From: Pelotomaculum isophthalicicum JI
GTDB lineage: Bacteria > Bacillota > Desulfotomaculia > Desulfotomaculales > Pelotomaculaceae
DNA: 64,000 bases
Direction of reading: 5' to 3'
Assembly (NCBI RefSeq): GCF_029478095.1
Contig: NZ_JAKOAV010000009.1
Location: forward strand, 1 to 64,000
Shown here: positions 1 through 9,313 of the stretch, piece by piece
How positions within the stretch are numbered: position 1 is the first letter of the stretch
How the letters are laid out: every line of letters begins with the position of its first letter
Position numbers and translations under genes: made by a program
Notes under the pieces: model-generated
Told to the model about the DNA's origin: nothing
Databases searched by the model: none
The model's input: only the letters and a program-made list of their open reading frames with translations

Positions 1-1018
1 CGGACTGCATGCCAAGAAATGGTCTCATGCAGAATATTGGTTTACCTGGATAAGTCGCCCTTATGAGGTTTAAATAATTCTGGTAGGAAGCTTGATAAGC
101 TGCAGGTGATTGCAGTCCGTCATTTGTCCCTTGTGCGACAACAATCACATCAGGGACAGGTTCATTAATAGGATATCCGAACATCTTCCATTGAAAGCTT
201 TTTACAGCATTAGGAACATGACCAGTACCTTCAGCTACAACGCCTGTTCCACCAAAACCCACCTGCCATGGGTCAGCCCCGAGAATATCAGAGGCAATAT
301 GTGGGAAGGTCAATTCTGCGCCGGCAGTTGCAGGTGTCCCGTCATTACCCAGGACGTTTAGTCCTGCTGTTATTGAATCACCTAAAAACAGTATACGCTT
401 TTTGGTTGAATTTAAAGGTTCTACAACAGCCCCTTCGTCAACAGTCACCCCTTGAAAATTAAGACCCCTGCCAGCAAACCAAACATCATCATTGTAATAT
501 ATACCGGAAGCTACAATCTTAACCGTATGTCTGGTCGGTTGAAGTCCTGTAGCTATAGTAACTGTGTTCGCCACAATGGCACGAGTAAAAGCGGCGCCGT
601 CAACCGAGTAGGCTATATATGGTTGATAAATTGCCTTAGGATCGGCAAAAAAGTTTGCTGTAATGCTTCTCGTTCCCTCAACAGAAAAATGTAATTCTGA
701 ACCCTGATTTAAAGCGGTCATGGTTATCTTGCCATTTACAACCCGATGGATCCAACGACCGATATAGCATATGTTGTAGCTAATAATATCTTGTGCTGTG
801 GTGCAATTAACACTTGTTATGTCATTTATCTGTTTTGAGTTTAAGATAATCATGGGTTCAGATGACAATCTTAGTGGAATCATTGTTATATCACCGACAA
901 TTTTGGTTTGATCGTCATTGATAACCGTTGTGCCGTATTTGGCCGGACGTGCGGCTTGTACCATATTGGCAAAGGCTAATATTGACAGCACGAGAGCAAT
1001 CAAATAGTATTTACGCAT
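1..1018 (-). CDS. Secreted SGNH/GDSL hydrolase (CE2-like esterase), 3' end beyond window
   Basis: An open frame of 339 codons runs off the left edge. The ATG at 1018 follows a GGAGGG SD by six bases. The first 22-23 residues (MRKYY, a hydrophobic run, then VQA-A) form a signal peptide, so the protein is exported. About 190 residues of beta-rich sequence follow, then the SGNH fold: block I FLGDSITAG (GDS 213-215), a Gly-rich block II GGTG (256-259) and block III GTND (297-300). The C-terminal Asp/His block lies outside. A beta domain ahead of an SGNH domain resembles carbohydrate esterase family 2, so deacetylation of an extracellular glycan is a fair guess, but the substrate is not known. It is the last gene visible on this strand. 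Confidence 0.8.
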   Translation of the reverse strand, partial: MRKYYLIALVLSILAFANMVQAARPAKYGTTVINDDQTKIVGDITMIPLRLSSEPMIILNSKQINDITSVNCTTAQDIISYNICYIGRWIHRVVNGKITMTALNQGSELHFSVEGTRSITANFFADPKAIYQPYIAYSVDGAAFTRAIVANTVTIATGLQPTRHTVKIVASGIYYNDDVWFAGRGLNFQGVTVDEGAVVEPLNSTKKRILFLGDSITAGLNVLGNDGTPATAGAELTFPHIASDILGADPWQVGFGGTGVVAEGTGHVPNAVKSFQWKMFGYPINEPVPDVIVVAQGTNDGLQSPAAYQASYQNYLNLIRATYPGKPIFCMRPFLGMQS

Positions 1019-1127
1019 TGTATTCCCTCCATGTATATATTTATGGGATAATTAGCTGTAATGTTACCACTGAATATCCTTAGCGAATGAAGGGAGTAAT
1101 TGGACAATAATAATGATAAAAATAGCA

Positions 1128-1158
1128 ATCCCGTGCCACTTTGACAGTGATACGGGAT
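1128..1158 (-). terminator. Rho-independent terminator after the EF-G-like gene
   Basis: The seven-base arms ATCCCGT/ACGGGAT, with an inner CACT/AGTG stem, form a hairpin between the two minus-strand genes. A T-rich stretch follows on both sides. It most likely ends transcription of the EF-G-like gene before the esterase promoter. Confidence 0.65.
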
Positions 1159-1209
1159 CTCTTTTTTAATCATTTTGGGATGTAAGGTCTTGCCCTAACA
1201 CATGTTTTA

Positions 1210-3225
1210 TTACTTGTCTGCTTCTTGCGCCGCCTTGGCCTTCTTTATTATGTCATCAGCTAAGCGTCCAGGCACTTCTTCATAACCGGTAAATTCCATT
1301 GTAAAAGAACCGCGACCCTGAGTCATTGACTTAAGATCGATGGCGTACCGGTACATTTCTGATAGCGGAACATGCGCTTTTATCAAGGTTTGTTTTTCCT
1401 GGGGTTCGGTACCCAATACCCGGCCGCGCTTTGTATTGAAATCACTGATTATGTCCCCCATAAAGTTGTCTGGCACTAAAACTTCAACATCCATCATCGG
1501 CTCCAAAAGAACAGGTTTGGCCTGCAAGGCTCCCTTTTTGAAAGCAAGTGACGCGGCAATTTTAAAAGCCAGTTCCGAAGAATCCACCGTGTGGTAAGAA
1601 CCATCATATAGGGTGGCCTTAACTCCTGTTGTTGGATAACCAGCCAGCACACCTTCTGTCATAGCTTCCCGGAGGCCTTTCTCTACAGCCGGGAAATAGT
1701 TTCTGGGAACAGAACCCCCGAAAACTTCCTCAGCAAAAACAAAATCCTCCTCGGGATTTGGCTCAAACCGTACCCAAACGTGACCGTACTGACCACGACC
1801 GCCTGATTGTTTTTTATGTTTTCCTTCAACTTCAACTTTTGACCTGATCGTCTCACGATATGGCACTTTAGGATCATTCGTAACTACGTCGACACCGTAT
1901 TTGCGTTTCAGCCGTTCTAGCAAAATATTTATATGCAGTTCACCCATACCTGTAATAAGCGTCTGTTTTGTCTCGGTGTTTTTCTCAACCTTAATAGTCG
2001 GGTCCTCTTCCAGCAACTTGTTAATAGCGTCGCCCAGTTTGTCTTCATCGTTTTTACTCTTAGGGGCGATTGCCACTGAAAGTGTTGGTACCGGGAAATC
2101 AATCTTATCCAGGACAACCGGTTTGTCCTTATCACATAAAGTATCGCCTGTCCCGGTGTCCTGCAATTTCACAACAACTGCTAAATCACCGGTTGGAACT
2201 ACATCGGTTTGGATTGTATTTTTACCCCTGACATAAAGGACATTACCGACTTTTTCCGTCTTTTCTTTTGTACTGTTATATACAACAGTATCACTTTTAA
2301 AATTACCACTGAAAACGCGGAGAAAATTCATCTTGCCGACATAGGGGTCTGCTATCGTCTTAAATACCAAGGCCGACATCGGGCCGTTATCTTCCTTCGG
2401 AGCCGGGAGGTAGTCCGCGATCACATCCATCAACTGGGCCACGCCGGTATTCTTTGTAGCCGAGCCGGCCAGTACCGGAACAACTTTTGCTTGCGCGATA
2501 CTTTTCTTCAAACCATCTTTAATCTCATCCAGAGTGAGTTCCTCTCCCTCAAGATATTTCATGGTCAGGTCGTCGTCTCCCTCAGCCGCTGCTTCAATAA
2601 GCAGTTCACGGAACTGGTCGACCTCACCGGCTAGTTCTCCGGGCACCGGTGCTTCCTTGCCTTTGCCGTCACTGGTGTAGGCTTTTTGGTTAATAATGTC
2701 AACCACACCTGTAAAGGTATCAAACGATCCGTTAGGAATCTGGATCGGCGCAAAATTACCTTTAAATTTAGTCTTTAAATCATCAAGGACTTTATTAAAG
2801 CTGGCGTTCTCCCGGTCCATTTTATTAACAAATATTATCTTGGGCAGGTTATATTTATCCGCTATATCCCAGATAACTTCATGCTGTACTTCCACACCAT
2901 CCACCGCGGATATGACAAACATAGCGCAATCGGCAACTCTCAACGCTCCCTTTACTTCACCGATAAAATCAGAAAAACCGGGTGTGTCCAGCAAGTTAAT
3001 TTTGACACCGTTCCACTCGCAAGGAACAAGGCTTGTATGTATGGTTATTTGTTTGGCAGTTTCTTCAGGGTGGTAGTCGGAAGTCGTAGTGCCATCCTCC
3101 ACTCTGCCCAAACGGGAGAGAACCCCGGTATTATAGAGCATGGCTTCGACAAGTGAGGTTTTACCGGCTCCACCGTGCGCAACTACACCCACATTGCGTA
3201 TTTGACTGGTTTGATAATTCTTCAA
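1210..3225 (-). CDS. EF-G-like translational GTPase (EF-G2 type)
   Basis: A 671-residue protein with the five-domain EF-G layout: P-loop AHGGAGKTS (16-24), G3 DTPGFSDF (80-87), G4 NKMD (134-137), then the EF-G domains II-V to a normal C-terminus. It differs from housekeeping EF-G in two visible ways: the P-loop reads HGGAGKTS instead of HIDAGKTT, and the catalytic His after DTPG is replaced by Phe (F84). These are features of the EF-G2/EF-G-like paralogue group, so this is probably not the main translocase, which normally sits with rpsL/rpsG/tuf. A role in translation under special conditions is possible but unproven. It is monocistronic, with its own terminator downstream. Confidence 0.85.
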   Translation of the reverse strand: MKNYQTSQIRNVGVVAHGGAGKTSLVEAMLYNTGVLSRLGRVEDGTTTSDYHPEETAKQITIHTSLVPCEWNGVKINLLDTPGFSDFIGEVKGALRVADCAMFVISAVDGVEVQHEVIWDIADKYNLPKIIFVNKMDRENASFNKVLDDLKTKFKGNFAPIQIPNGSFDTFTGVVDIINQKAYTSDGKGKEAPVPGELAGEVDQFRELLIEAAAEGDDDLTMKYLEGEELTLDEIKDGLKKSIAQAKVVPVLAGSATKNTGVAQLMDVIADYLPAPKEDNGPMSALVFKTIADPYVGKMNFLRVFSGNFKSDTVVYNSTKEKTEKVGNVLYVRGKNTIQTDVVPTGDLAVVVKLQDTGTGDTLCDKDKPVVLDKIDFPVPTLSVAIAPKSKNDEDKLGDAINKLLEEDPTIKVEKNTETKQTLITGMGELHINILLERLKRKYGVDVVTNDPKVPYRETIRSKVEVEGKHKKQSGGRGQYGHVWVRFEPNPEEDFVFAEEVFGGSVPRNYFPAVEKGLREAMTEGVLAGYPTTGVKATLYDGSYHTVDSSELAFKIAASLAFKKGALQAKPVLLEPMMDVEVLVPDNFMGDIISDFNTKRGRVLGTEPQEKQTLIKAHVPLSEMYRYAIDLKSMTQGRGSFTMEFTGYEEVPGRLADDIIKKAKAAQEADK

Positions 3226-3542
3226 ATTGTGTTCCCCCTTTTGTAAATAATGGTTTCCTTAAAGCACTATTTCTATACTACATAGAACCTAAGCAGGGAT
3301 ATTTTGGATGAAAACAAAAAGAACCCCCTCAGGAGCAATTATTAAGGTACCCCAGGCTGATGGCATAAACATCAAGGGTGTAATTCTACAGTAAGTGTGT
3401 AAATTCCTTGTTATTTTAAAAATAACCGTGATTTTTTTTAGTTGAATAAGATACCGCATTATAAAATTTGCCTCATAGGAAAATTAAGGATGCATAGATA
3501 TTATCATATGCAATTAAAGTTCTATTTTATGGCAGGTAAAAT
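3226..3542. other. Divergent intergenic region, no supported gene
   Basis: These 317 bases separate the EF-G-like gene (minus) from the flippase gene (plus) and must hold both promoters. The region is AT-rich and contains a short GTTATTTT/AAAATAAC palindrome near 3410-3426. A 28-codon frame at 3308-3394 lacks a convincing SD and is not called. Confidence 0.5.
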
Positions 3543-5117
3543 ATGGCCGGACAATCATTAATCAACGGAACTTTAGTCCTACTGTTCAGTGGGCTATTCA
3601 ATAGAATGCTGGGTTTCACATATGAAGTTTTTATGATTCGTTTGATCCAGCCGGAGGGCATTGGCCTGTTTAACATGATTTACCCTATATATGTTCTGGT
3701 AGTGGTTATGGCTACCGCAGGCATTCCAGTAGCCATAGCCAAACTTGTTTCAGAAGAGGCAGCCCGCGGCAATCTCCGGGGAGCCTACCGCATTTTTAAA
3801 ATTTGCTTGTTTACCCTTATTGCAAGCGGCACGATTTTCACAGCATTGTGTTACCTTGGAGCTTCCTTTCTACTTAAATATATTTTTATCAATCCCAAAG
3901 CATATTACAGTTTCTTATTCCTTATTCCAGGCGTTCTTATAGTATCGCTATGCTCCGCATTCCGTGGTTTTTTTCAGGGGCTTCAGCAAATGACGCCAAC
4001 AGCTTTAACCCAATCCCTGGAACAGCTGATTAGATGTGTTTCCGGCCTTTTAATCGCATATATGCTTTTACCGAAAGGTATTGAATATGCTGCGGCTGGA
4101 GCTTCACTAGGCGTGGTAACAGGTGAACTGGCCGGTTTTGTATCTATTCTGCTGATTTACATACGCAAACGTCCCATTGTGCCATCCGGTTTCAGGACAT
4201 TACATTTTGAGTCGTTTTATTCAATTGCTGTCAGGGTTTTTAATTTAGCTATTCCGGTATCATTGACCCGTTTTGCATCTACCACACTTTTATGGATTGA
4301 TGCCGTATTGATTCCGAAACGTCTTCTGGCAAATGGGATGGGACTGTCTGAAGCTACATCAGCTTACGGGCAATTTGTGGGCATATCCCAAAGCTTGCTG
4401 TTCGCCCCGGCAATTATTACTCTTTCACTTGCTACCGCCCTACTTCCGGCAATATCTGGCGCACTGGCTGTAAACAACTTGAAAAATGTCCGTAAACGCT
4501 GTGAAGATGCCGTTAGAATTACATTGATTGCCGGAATGCCCAGCACAGTTGTCTATGTTATGCTTTCAGAAGAATTGTGCGGATTGATTTTTGATTATCC
4601 AAAAGCGGGGGCAAGCCTTTGCATACTTGCTCTGGGAGGGCCTTTCCTGTACCTGGCGCAAACTTCCACCGGTATTCTCCAGGGCCTTGGCAAAGCATCC
4701 CGGCCGTTTATAAACATGGTTATCGCATCTTTATTTAAAATTACCGGCATATACTATCTTACCGGGGTACCACAATTTGGCGTGCAAGGCACATCTGCGG
4801 CTCTTGTTATTTATTACATGATTATGGCTTTACTGAACCTGGCTGATGTACGCAAATATACCGGCTCGGAGATAAGATTACACAAATTACTTTTAAAACC
4901 CCTGTTCGCAGCTGCAGGAATGAGTATCGTAATTTTGTTGTCAAAAAGTTACTTGTCGGCTTGCACGCATTCTGAATTTTTGGTAACTACCGGAAGAGCC
5001 CTTGCCGGTATGGTCATATATGTCCTGATATTGATATTAAACGGAGGTATCAGCATTAACGACTTGAACAGGCTAAAAGCAGTAATACACTTCAAAACCG
5101 AAATTAAAACGCGTTAA
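3543..5117 (+). CDS. SpoVB/MATE-family polysaccharide flippase
   Basis: A 524-residue polytopic membrane protein of the MOP/MVF exporter superfamily. Roughly 14 hydrophobic segments span the whole length, starting with GTLVLLFSGLFNRMLGF. The N-terminal pattern and the GFFQGLQQMTPTALTQ-type segment (about 140-155) are typical of SpoVB-like flippases, which move lipid-linked cell-wall or spore-cortex precursors across the membrane. Several paralogues are usual in spore formers, so orthology to spoVB itself is not certain. The start has only a weak purine-rich SD (ggcaggtaaaat). The 3' end overlaps the convergent surE end by 14 bases. Confidence 0.8.
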   Translation: MAGQSLINGTLVLLFSGLFNRMLGFTYEVFMIRLIQPEGIGLFNMIYPIYVLVVVMATAGIPVAIAKLVSEEAARGNLRGAYRIFKICLFTLIASGTIFTALCYLGASFLLKYIFINPKAYYSFLFLIPGVLIVSLCSAFRGFFQGLQQMTPTALTQSLEQLIRCVSGLLIAYMLLPKGIEYAAAGASLGVVTGELAGFVSILLIYIRKRPIVPSGFRTLHFESFYSIAVRVFNLAIPVSLTRFASTTLLWIDAVLIPKRLLANGMGLSEATSAYGQFVGISQSLLFAPAIITLSLATALLPAISGALAVNNLKNVRKRCEDAVRITLIAGMPSTVVYVMLSEELCGLIFDYPKAGASLCILALGGPFLYLAQTSTGILQGLGKASRPFINMVIASLFKITGIYYLTGVPQFGVQGTSAALVIYYMIMALLNLADVRKYTGSEIRLHKLLLKPLFAAAGMSIVILLSKSYLSACTHSEFLVTTGRALAGMVIYVLILILNGGISINDLNRLKAVIHFKTEIKTR

Positions 5118-5865
5118 ATTCCTTAACCAATTCCTTCACATCATTCAATACTTTGTAATTGGTCAAGTCGTAATGAACCGGGGTGATCGACACATAGCCT
5201 TCATTTATCGCCCAAACGTCAGTGTCAGGGTTATCCCCGTCAACGTCAAAAGGCTCCCCTGCCATCCAAAAGTAAGTTCCGCCCCTCGGGTCGGTTCTTT
5301 TATAAAACACATTAGTATATCGCCTGTTTCCCAGCTTGGTTATTCTAATACCGCGTGGCAACCCTGGTGGTATATTGATATTCAAAAGAATACCATCACG
5401 CAGAATATTACCATATTCTGATACAAATTTTTTTATGAAAATGCCGGAATACGTGAAGTCATTAAACTCATAACTGGCCAGCGATATAGCAATAGCGGGA
5501 ACATCATTGATGATCCCTTCAATAGCTGCCGAAACCGTGCCGGAATATAATACATCGGTGCCAAGATTCGGCCCCAGATTAATGCCGGATATAACCAAGT
5601 CGGGAAGTTCTGGAAGCAGCGCTTCCAGACCAAGTTTAACGCAATCTGAAGGAGTGCCGTCTACTGCCCAGCCTTTTGAGTTTGTGCCCGGATATAACTG
5701 TTCTTTCACTCTCAGCGGTCTGTGCATAGTAATTTTATGACCCGTGGCGCTTCTTTCCCGGTCCGGAGCAACTACAAAGACTTCCGCTTGTTCCTCCAAG
5801 GACTTTCTAAGCTGTGTAATTCCGGCCGCGTTAATACCGTCATCATTACTAATTAATACTCGCAT
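5104..5865 (-). CDS. surE: 5'-nucleotidase SurE
   Basis: A 253-residue protein starting MRVLISNDDGI, the invariant SurE N-terminus that holds the metal-binding Asp pair. GINLGPNLGTDVLYSGTVSA-type residues follow near 95-115. SurE removes phosphate from nucleoside 5'- and 3'-monophosphates and acts in stationary-phase survival. The ATG at 5865 is chosen over an upstream in-frame ATG at 5883 because GGAG sits about seven bases before it and the protein then begins exactly like the family. It lies directly downstream of the YpmA-like gene and is probably co-transcribed with it. Confidence 0.93.
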   Translation of the reverse strand: MRVLISNDDGINAAGITQLRKSLEEQAEVFVVAPDRERSATGHKITMHRPLRVKEQLYPGTNSKGWAVDGTPSDCVKLGLEALLPELPDLVISGINLGPNLGTDVLYSGTVSAAIEGIINDVPAIAISLASYEFNDFTYSGIFIKKFVSEYGNILRDGILLNINIPPGLPRGIRITKLGNRRYTNVFYKRTDPRGGTYFWMAGEPFDVDGDNPDTDVWAINEGYVSITPVHYDLTNYKVLNDVKELVKEFNAF

Positions 5866-5879
5866 AAATTTCTCCGTTT

Positions 5880-6068
5880 TCAAGCCTCATAAATTGATAT
5901 TTTCATGGTATCCTTGGCAGCATCTTTCGTGAGGCCAAAAATAACATGTTTGTTTTTTAATGTCTTGTTTAAAAAATCAATTATTTTATACATATCATCA
6001 CAGGCTTTGAATGACTTTACAGCTATTAGTTCAAGTTTTCCCGTGGTGGGGATATCGTTATTATCCAA
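5880..6068 (-). CDS. YpmA-like small protein (DUF4264)
   Basis: A 62-residue protein. Its core, YKIIDFLNKTLKNKHVIFGL, matches my recollection of the Bacillus YpmA family (DUF4264), whose function is unknown. A perfect AGGAGG touches an in-frame ATG at 6074 with no spacer, whereas a TTG two codons later (6068) has the ideal six-base gap, so TTG is the probable start. It sits between folE and surE on the same strand. Confidence 0.75.
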   Translation of the reverse strand: MDNNDIPTTGKLELIAVKSFKACDDMYKIIDFLNKTLKNKHVIFGLTKDAAKDTMKISIYEA

Positions 6069-6127
6069 TTTCATCCTCCTGAAATCAGCTAATTAAAAGT
6101 GCTCCGCTCACATCTCAAAACTGATTT

Positions 6128-6688
6128 TTAATCTTTAACTAAAGAAAACGCTTCCGCCCTGGTCGCCTCGCTTCTCTGGAAGATGCCCCTTACTGCTGAA
6201 GTTACAGTCTTTGAACCAGGTTTTTTTACACCGCGAAAGGTCATACACATATGTTCAGCTTCAATAACGACTAACGCACCTTGTGCGTTCAACCTACGCA
6301 TTATCGAGTCGGCGATCTGGGAAGTGAGTCTTTCCTGCAGTTGCGGCCGCCTCGCAAAACCTTCCACCAGTCTAGCCAGTTTTGATAAGCCGGTCACATT
6401 GCCTTTCCGGGGGATATAAGCTACATGCGCCTTCCCATAAAACGGCAGCAGGTGATGCTCACACATGGAATAAAGCGGTATATCCTTTACGATAACCATT
6501 TCCTCATGGTCTCCTGAAAATTTCTTTTCTAAGTGTGCGTCTGGTTCCTCCCAGAGACCGCTAAATATTTCCTCATACATACGGGCAACCCGTGACGGCG
6601 TTTCCCTTAAACCTTCCCTTTCCGGATCTTCTCCGATAGCTTCAATAATCATCCTTACTGCTTTTTCGATTTTTTGTTGATCAATCAC
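6128..6688 (-). CDS. folE: GTP cyclohydrolase I
   Basis: A 186-residue FolE. It converts GTP to dihydroneopterin triphosphate, the shared first step of folate and of preQ0/queuosine synthesis. Signature residues are visible: the zinc ligands in CEHHLLPF and the later Cys in HMCMTFRGV, plus [17 protein letters not shown]. The start is GTG at 6688 behind an AGGAGGG SD. It ends a minus-strand run queD-queC-DUF366-queE-folE, so here it probably supplies the deazapurine pathway as well as folate. Confidence 0.95.
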   Translation of the reverse strand: MIDQQKIEKAVRMIIEAIGEDPEREGLRETPSRVARMYEEIFSGLWEEPDAHLEKKFSGDHEEMVIVKDIPLYSMCEHHLLPFYGKAHVAYIPRKGNVTGLSKLARLVEGFARRPQLQERLTSQIADSIMRRLNAQGALVVIEAEHMCMTFRGVKKPGSKTVTSAVRGIFQRSEATRAEAFSLVKD

Positions 6689-6719
6689 AATTACCCTCCT
6701 AGTGCCACCCTTGTTCGAA

Positions 6720-7457
6720 TTAAAGCTGGCCCATTATCTTGTGAGTCTGTGGAATAATAAGAACATTTGCCAGTATTTTAAGAGCAAGCTGCTGCAAATA
6801 AAGCGCCCGTGCGGGTGAAACACTTTTAATACCGCTTGCTGCCGGACTGACCGGCTGGATTATCATGGTTATGCCTTTGCCATATTCGCTAATTAAAACG
6901 GCGGCTTGCTCGATCTCTTCTTCCGTGGTATCTTCACCGACAACCACTTTAACAAAAACTTGTTTCTTGCCAGCTATCTTTAAAAAAAGTCTATGTTCTT
7001 CCCAAAAGGGAATCAGGCCGCTGATACTAGGCAACTTAATATCCATACCGATTATGTCAATAAGTTCGATTACCTCCGAGAGTGCTTCAGGCAATGTGCC
7101 GTTAGTCTCAAGATAGATTCCGTGCCTGGTGCCTTTTATAAAAGGAATCAATTCCCTGATAAATGAGGTCCATAACAATGGCTCACCGCCAGTAAGGCTT
7201 ATAGAATGGTGTATTGACAGGTCGTAAGAGTGTACCGCGTCGGCAACCTCTTTAGCCGACAAGGGGTTGGGAAGTTGTCTAAAATCCTTTTGCCCGGGAT
7301 GTTGTTCAATTTTGCAAAAACCAGTCTCATTGACAGGGGTGTCACAGAATGAGCAATTTATGTTGCAGCCCTGCAGCCGGATGAAAACCTGACGGCAACC
7401 GACCAGTAATCCTTCACCCTGCACTGAAGAAAATATCTCCGCAATCTGACAGGGCAT
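6720..7457 (-). CDS. queE: 7-carboxy-7-deazaguanine synthase (radical SAM)
   Basis: A 245-residue radical SAM enzyme. The cluster motif [11 protein letters not shown] (around residues 30-40) binds the 4Fe-4S cluster, and SLTGGEPLL is the usual GGE motif that contacts SAM. QueE contracts 6-carboxytetrahydropterin to 7-carboxy-7-deazaguanine. The N-terminus ([16 protein letters not shown]) is typical of QueE. It overlaps the DUF366 stop codon by about one base, so the genes are translationally coupled. Confidence 0.93.
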   Translation of the reverse strand: MPCQIAEIFSSVQGEGLLVGCRQVFIRLQGCNINCSFCDTPVNETGFCKIEQHPGQKDFRQLPNPLSAKEVADAVHSYDLSIHHSISLTGGEPLLWTSFIRELIPFIKGTRHGIYLETNGTLPEALSEVIELIDIIGMDIKLPSISGLIPFWEEHRLFLKIAGKKQVFVKVVVGEDTTEEEIEQAAVLISEYGKGITMIIQPVSPAASGIKSVSPARALYLQQLALKILANVLIIPQTHKIMGQL

Positions 7458-8020
7458 TATCTAACCCCCCGTACTTTACAACGCGCCATTTTTATTTGCT
7501 CATATTCTTTAACGTACTCACTGAGCAGAGACCTGCCGACATCCTCGATTTCTTCTGGATCAAGGCCAATTTCCGCCAGTCCAATGGCCGGTACGGGCGC
7601 ATCCTTGCCTGTTACGTTAACACCAGTGTGAATCATGGTAGATACAGGAGTAAGAGTGGCTATTGACACGGTTAGTTTGCGATTTTGAAAAAAAAGGTCG
7701 TCTCCGTATCGGCTTAGTACGGCCCCTGATTTTTCTGTTATGATATCTTTTAAAGTAGCAATCAAAAGCCGCTGCCTGACAATAGTCTTCTCCAAATCAA
7801 GGTCAAAGTGTTCAATAATAAAATGGAGCATGTCCGTACTAAATATTGGTGAATTGCTTAAAACATCTTTAATGTCGACCATTTCTGTCAACTCAACCCG
7901 GCAAGGTCCCCTAAAAGAAACGATGCTCTCCCCCTGAATGCCGAAATTGCGGTAAGCCCAATGGGATGATAGCTGCCTACCGTCATAAGTAATTGTTTCT
8001 TTTATAAAAAGTTCTTTCAT
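7457..8020 (-). CDS. DUF366 family protein in the queuosine operon
   Basis: A 187-residue soluble protein that I recognise as DUF366 (start MKELFIKETITYDGRQL). Its start ATG (8020) overlaps the queC stop in a TGATG arrangement behind GGGGGAG, and its end abuts queE, so it is embedded in the preQ0 operon. Conserved-looking stretches are SHWAYRNFGIQG near the N-terminus and TGVNVTGKDAPVPAIGL in the C-terminal third. No catalytic motif is obvious. Position suggests an accessory role in deazapurine synthesis or transfer, but no function can be assigned from sequence. Confidence 0.8.
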   Translation of the reverse strand: MKELFIKETITYDGRQLSSHWAYRNFGIQGESIVSFRGPCRVELTEMVDIKDVLSNSPIFSTDMLHFIIEHFDLDLEKTIVRQRLLIATLKDIITEKSGAVLSRYGDDLFFQNRKLTVSIATLTPVSTMIHTGVNVTGKDAPVPAIGLAEIGLDPEEIEDVGRSLLSEYVKEYEQIKMARCKVRGVR

Positions 8021-8709
8021 CAGATCTCCCCCAAAAAACTCATGCCGCCCAAATCTAAAGCAGCCAGGTTGGCGGCGCGTTTTAAGCGCAAGCAACTTTC
8101 ACACCGGCCACACATTTTTTCCCCGCCGCGATAACAGCTCCAGATATATTGAAATGGAACCGACATCTTTAAACCAAGTTTTATAATATCCACTTTATCA
8201 AGCCTTTGAGTGTAGCTGACCACTCTTACATGATTAAGGGTGGAATAATTCAAGGATTCATTTATCGATTTTACAAAGCTGGCGCTGTTGTCAGGAAATG
8301 TCGCCGCTTCTTCACTGTTAAAACCGGTTACAACCAGTTGGGCTTCGTAAGATTCGGCAAAAGCGGCGGCAATGTTGATAAAAAGACCGTTACGGTTGGG
8401 AACCCACACCTTTGCCGCGGAAGCGTTACAAGCTTCCAGTTCGTCAAGTGCGGCTATCTCCGGTTCCGGCAGGTCTAAATCACTCTTTACCAGCGCTGTG
8501 CCGGTGATATCCTTTAAAAAAGGAATTTCGACGACCTGGTGGTGCAAACCGTAATGTCTTGCCAGGGATGCGGCGGCCTTTATTTCATTTTGCGAGGCGC
8601 GCTGTCCGTAATTAAATGTGAGACACAAAACAATGTCTGATTCCCTTGAGGCACAGGCAAGGGACACAGTCGAATCCAGACCGCCGGAAAGAAGCACGAT
8701 ACTTTTCAA
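8020..8709 (-). CDS. queC: 7-cyano-7-deazaguanine (preQ0) synthase
   Basis: A 229-residue QueC. The PP-loop LSGGLDST (7-14) binds ATP, and the C-terminal Cys cluster CYRGGEKMCGRCESC binds zinc. QueC uses ATP and ammonia to turn 7-carboxy-7-deazaguanine into preQ0. It lies between queD and DUF366 with overlapping or near-overlapping ends, consistent with one transcript. Confidence 0.95.
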   Translation of the reverse strand: MKSIVLLSGGLDSTVSLACASRESDIVLCLTFNYGQRASQNEIKAAASLARHYGLHHQVVEIPFLKDITGTALVKSDLDLPEPEIAALDELEACNASAAKVWVPNRNGLFINIAAAFAESYEAQLVVTGFNSEEAATFPDNSASFVKSINESLNYSTLNHVRVVSYTQRLDKVDIIKLGLKMSVPFQYIWSCYRGGEKMCGRCESCLRLKRAANLAALDLGGMSFLGEI

Positions 8710-8711
8710 AA

Positions 8712-9104
8712 CTAGTCCTCCTCCTCGCAGTACGCCGCCGAAGCTTCCGGAGATTCACCAACACGTACTACTGCAATTTTCGCATTTTCCAGCGAATCGG
8801 TAAACTTAGTTTTTAGTCTGCGAAATATGTATCTGGCCAGGTTTTCCGCCGTAGGGTTGTTTCCGCTGTTTTGTTTAAATGGCTCCAGCATGTTCAGATT
8901 TTGGTGATCGAGTTCTTCAATAACTTCTTTTACCCCGCTTTTTAATTCTTTAAAATCAACCAGCATACCTTTCTGGTCCAGCTTATGGCCTTTAAAGACA
9001 ACTTCTACCTGCCATGTATGGCCGTGCAGTTGGGCACATGGCCCATCGTAGTTTAATAAACAGTGCGCGGCAGCGAAACGCGTTCGGATAGCAAGCTCAT
9101 ACAT
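8712..9104 (-). CDS. queD: 6-carboxy-5,6,7,8-tetrahydropterin synthase
   Basis: A 130-residue QueD/PTPS-family protein. It starts MYELAIRTRFAAAHCL, and the zinc His residues plus catalytic Cys lie in AAHCLLNYDGPCAQLHGHTW. The enzyme makes 6-carboxytetrahydropterin from the FolE product. The ATG at 9104 is preferred over longer in-frame options because of the GGGAGGG SD upstream and the family-typical N-terminus. It is the first gene of the preQ0 operon; no preQ1 riboswitch is recognisable in the roughly 200-base leader. Confidence 0.93.
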   Translation of the reverse strand: MYELAIRTRFAAAHCLLNYDGPCAQLHGHTWQVEVVFKGHKLDQKGMLVDFKELKSGVKEVIEELDHQNLNMLEPFKQNSGNNPTAENLARYIFRRLKTKFTDSLENAKIAVVRVGESPEASAAYCEEED

Positions 9105-9313
9105 AGTGACGGAACCCTCCCTCACTCCAATTAGTGCCATTGCAATAAACTTTTCACTTTTTAACAACTTCACAATCCGTATATGTTAATGTTTATTTTA
9201 TTTTTTATTTCTTTATTTTTCCGCCGCTACCCAGGAGTATTCTTCCCCATTACTACCATACATAAAAAAAAACCGGATGGAGAAAGCTAGAATTAAATGA
9301 TGGAGGTGTTATC

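Noticed and set aside
1-1018. Several short plus-strand frames here
   Set aside because: They are shadows of the continuous minus-strand SGNH hydrolase frame, which has a signal peptide, motifs and a good SD.
3308-3394. 28-codon plus-strand frame (MKTKRTPSGAII...)
   Set aside because: No proper SD and no recognisable homology; it lies in a divergent promoter region, so chance is more likely.
9105-9313. Possible preQ1 riboswitch ahead of queD
   Set aside because: The leader is A/T-rich with no stem-loop plus A-rich tail resembling preQ1 class I or II.
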